This document shows positions 61,790-64,000 of a stretch of DNA of 64,000 nt, piece after piece. The position numbers and the translations under genes were made by a program. How positions within the stretch are numbered: position 1 is the first letter of the stretch; the number at the start of each line of letters is the position of its first letter. The DNA is from Tyto alba (lineage: Eukaryota; Chordata; Aves; Strigiformes; Tytonidae): contig NW_024881321.1 in assembly GCF_018691265.1 (NCBI RefSeq), positions 22,542,198 to 22,606,197 on the forward strand, given 5' to 3'. The notes under the pieces are model-generated. The model was not told the DNA's origin and searched no databases. It saw nothing but the letters and a program-made list of their open reading frames with translations.

Positions 61790-63200
61790 TGTCACAAGTG
61801 GATCAGACCCAGGTCCATGTGGAGTGTCCAGCCAAGAACAACAGTAGATGGCACCAGAGAAAGGTCTGGAGACAATATATTACATAGATCCAGAGGCTAT
61901 TCAGGAGACAGGACTGAAGACAAGCTACAGACTATGTCCAAGGGATCCATATAAGAAATTAGCTGTCCACAGCACAGGGTTGTAGATCTGTAGATCTAAA
62001 ATCTGGGATGCTAGGCCAGAGATAGAGCCAGAGATGAGGCTACAGTGGGGGTCCAGATGGTCCATCCAGGTGAGAGGGTTGGAAAAACACACACCTACAA
62101 CATTGCTCAGGTCAGGACTTCATGGTTGAAATGGGGTCCTGAGCCATGGTCAGGGGTGGGAGGGAGTCCCAGGGGGAGTGACTGCTTTTAGTGCCCTCAG
62201 GGCCCTGACAGAAGCCTCCCTCCCCCTAAGCAAGTGTTTTCCTCCCATCTCACAGAGATCTGGGCTCAGAAGGGACATGCTATACAGTGATCTGGTTGCT
62301 ATGGGACATCAGCGGTTTATTTCAGGGGATGTAGAGGCAGGGCAGAGAACTGGGAAAGGTACATGACTCAGACTGGAGCTCAGAGCCAGGTCAGGATCAC
62401 AGCAAGTCCATAGCATCACATCAGGGTGCTTGGGAATGTGACAGGGAACCTGGAGTTGATACAGACAGGGAAGTCTTGAAGCTAGGACAGGGACATGACA
62501 CTGGGGACTTGGAGAAATGTCAGGACCATGATAGGGATAACGTGGCATTTGGAGCTGTGTAGGGTATCCACGCTGTTCCTGATGTGCTCTCAGGGAAAAT
62601 AGGGATTAACCCTAGGGAGTTTTGAGTCCAGGGAAGACTGGAAAGAGAGGACTCACTCAGGTTCCTGGGTCTGGTCAGTGGTTTGTCTCTATGGGGAGAT
62701 CAGAGCTCAGGGCTAGGCTGTTCACTTAGTGGGAGCCATGGGGGCAAGGCCCCACACTACTGTGGGCCAAACCCCATGGTGTTTGGCTCAGAGACCAGGA
62801 CTGACTGCCAGGGCACAGCCACAGCTGACGGCTCCCTCAGGGCTGAGCCAAGCACAGTAGAGACACCAAGGGTGGCTGTACCCCCCTGATGAGTGTTGTC
62901 TTGCAGGGCCTGAGTGCAGCAGGCAGTACCAAAGCCAGTAATAAGGCCTACCAATAGCCCTGGAACTTTTGGCAAGCATTGAGCAAAGGCTGGGATCGAT
63001 TCCTACCAGTAACATGGGGCTGTTAAATGGCAGTCTGAGGAGTCCATCCAAGGGGTTCATCCATACGTCAGTGATCGGAGATGAGCTAACTGTTGTGTGG
63101 GTCTGAAGGGTCTGTTCAGGAGACAGAACTGGAGACAGGTGCACCTACAATGAATCTCTCTAGGTCTGGGTTGAAATTGATATTCTGGGCCCATGGGTAG
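61790..63200. other. GC-richer block of unknown nature
   Basis: About 1.4 kb with clearly more G and C than its surroundings and many 'ggtccat', 'cagggac' and 'gagacag' phrases. 'ttcaggagacaggactg' near 61902 recurs as 'ttcaggagacagaactgg' near 63114, and 'acacctacaa' near 62091 recurs as 'gcacctacaa' near 63141. Frames on both strands (up to 118 codons) overlap and show no domain. It could be a decayed LTR or retroviral interior, or a unique GC-rich element; I do not recognise it. Confidence 0.35.
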
Positions 63201-64000
63201 ACAGAGTGTGTGGGAACTCAGTCAAAACTGGCCAAGGCTATTAAGATCTATTTGGTGCACTTCAAACCCTAACATGGATGTTAACCTCAACTGTTGTTTT
63301 GAGCTCATTGTCTGGTACTGACACTTCTGCAATGCAATGGTTTTTCTACAGGCAATTGAATTTTCCCATGGACAAGTCTAGGTTTGATTTTTACCTTCAA
63401 AACTGAAATCTCAGGTACGTTAATAAGAACAATTGGCTCTGCATCTTGTGATAAAACATATATTAGAGTTACCCTAACATCTATGAATATGTTTGGTGCT
63501 CTAAAACACTTTTAAAATTAGTTGTAAAAAGCAGAACAGAATGTAAGCACTATTCTGACCAAGAGCCTTGGAACTGACTCAGAATTTGTAGCTGGGTGAC
63601 TGCCAGATGAGAGCTTTGAGAATATAGGCACTGTCCACAAAAATGGGATTTCCAAACAACATGGCAGAAACTTGGTAATACAGTTTTGCTATTAATGTAC
63701 ATTTTCCTCTTAAAAGTTACAACTTCTGAATTAGTAAAGTGAAGTTTAACAAAGTAGAAGGAAATATGGTCTTTCCAGAAAGGTCAAAGAAAAACTGGAT
63801 GAAAGCTGGATGATTTTCAGAGGTTCAAAGATGCACCAGTGAAACTGTCAAGAATACGTTCAAAGTCCAACGAGTACTTTTATTTTCTCTTTTAGCTACA
63901 ACATGCAACATTGAAATTGGCTGGAATCCTGCCTGCTACCATATAATGAAGGTTTCCTGTGAAGCTTAGACACAGAAGAGCTATCTGAAATATCAAATTT
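63201..64000. other. AT-rich intergenic DNA, no gene seen
   Basis: Nothing supportable. Confidence 0.5.

Noticed and set aside
62178..63144. Several 60-118-codon frames on both strands
   Set aside because: They overlap each other in a GC-richer block with fewer stops; no domain and no splice logic.

Overview
The window looks like a gene-poor, AT-rich piece of a bird chromosome. The avian reading rests on CR1 retroposons ending in the ATTCTATG octamer and on several LTR types that resemble avian endogenous retroviruses; species cannot be told from the sequence. I find no host gene: no chain of plausible exons, no tRNA or rRNA, no CRISPR array. Most short open frames are chance frames or lie inside repeats.

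Layout: 1-1985 is plain AT-rich DNA; 1986-2712 is a truncated LTR; 2713-13187 is AT-rich with poly-A/T tracts; 13188-13593 is a complete solo LTR with a 6-bp target duplication; about 14180-14345 is a MIR-like ancient SINE relic; 17895-18558 is the left arm of a 664-bp inverted repeat carrying a CR1; 26109-27190 is another LTR; 29020-29640 is a degenerate minisatellite; 30719-31265 and 31398-31888 are two further LTRs; 39310-40018 is an old CR1; 40864-41503 is a CR1 within the right inverted-repeat arm (40971-41634), followed by TA/CA palindromic DNA; 45732-54170 is an LTR-to-LTR provirus on the minus strand; 54701-55300 is a complete solo LTR with a 5-bp duplication; 61790-63200 is an unexplained GC-richer block.

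The provirus is the main object. Its two 397-bp LTRs look identical and are flanked by a 5-bp duplication (TCAGA). It has a primer site matching tRNA-His, a leader with a splice donor, a polypurine tract, and gammaretrovirus-like coding logic (myristoylated matrix, PPPY, one CCHC knuckle, gag-UAG-pro). Its interior is a mosaic: a first gag-pro block breaks off at the very start of reverse transcriptase, then a second, divergent capsid-nucleocapsid-protease block begins, then RNase H and a broken integrase. The catalytic core of reverse transcriptase is absent. Where env should be there are only small frames: a Cys-rich one and two single-pass membrane proteins. Recent LTRs around an old broken interior imply a non-autonomous element copied in trans.

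The second notable object is the pair of apparently identical 664-bp arms in opposite orientation 22.4 kb apart. Identity stops abruptly inside a CR1 on one side and in unrelated DNA on the other, as expected of a one-ended copying event (or of an assembly error, which must be excluded).
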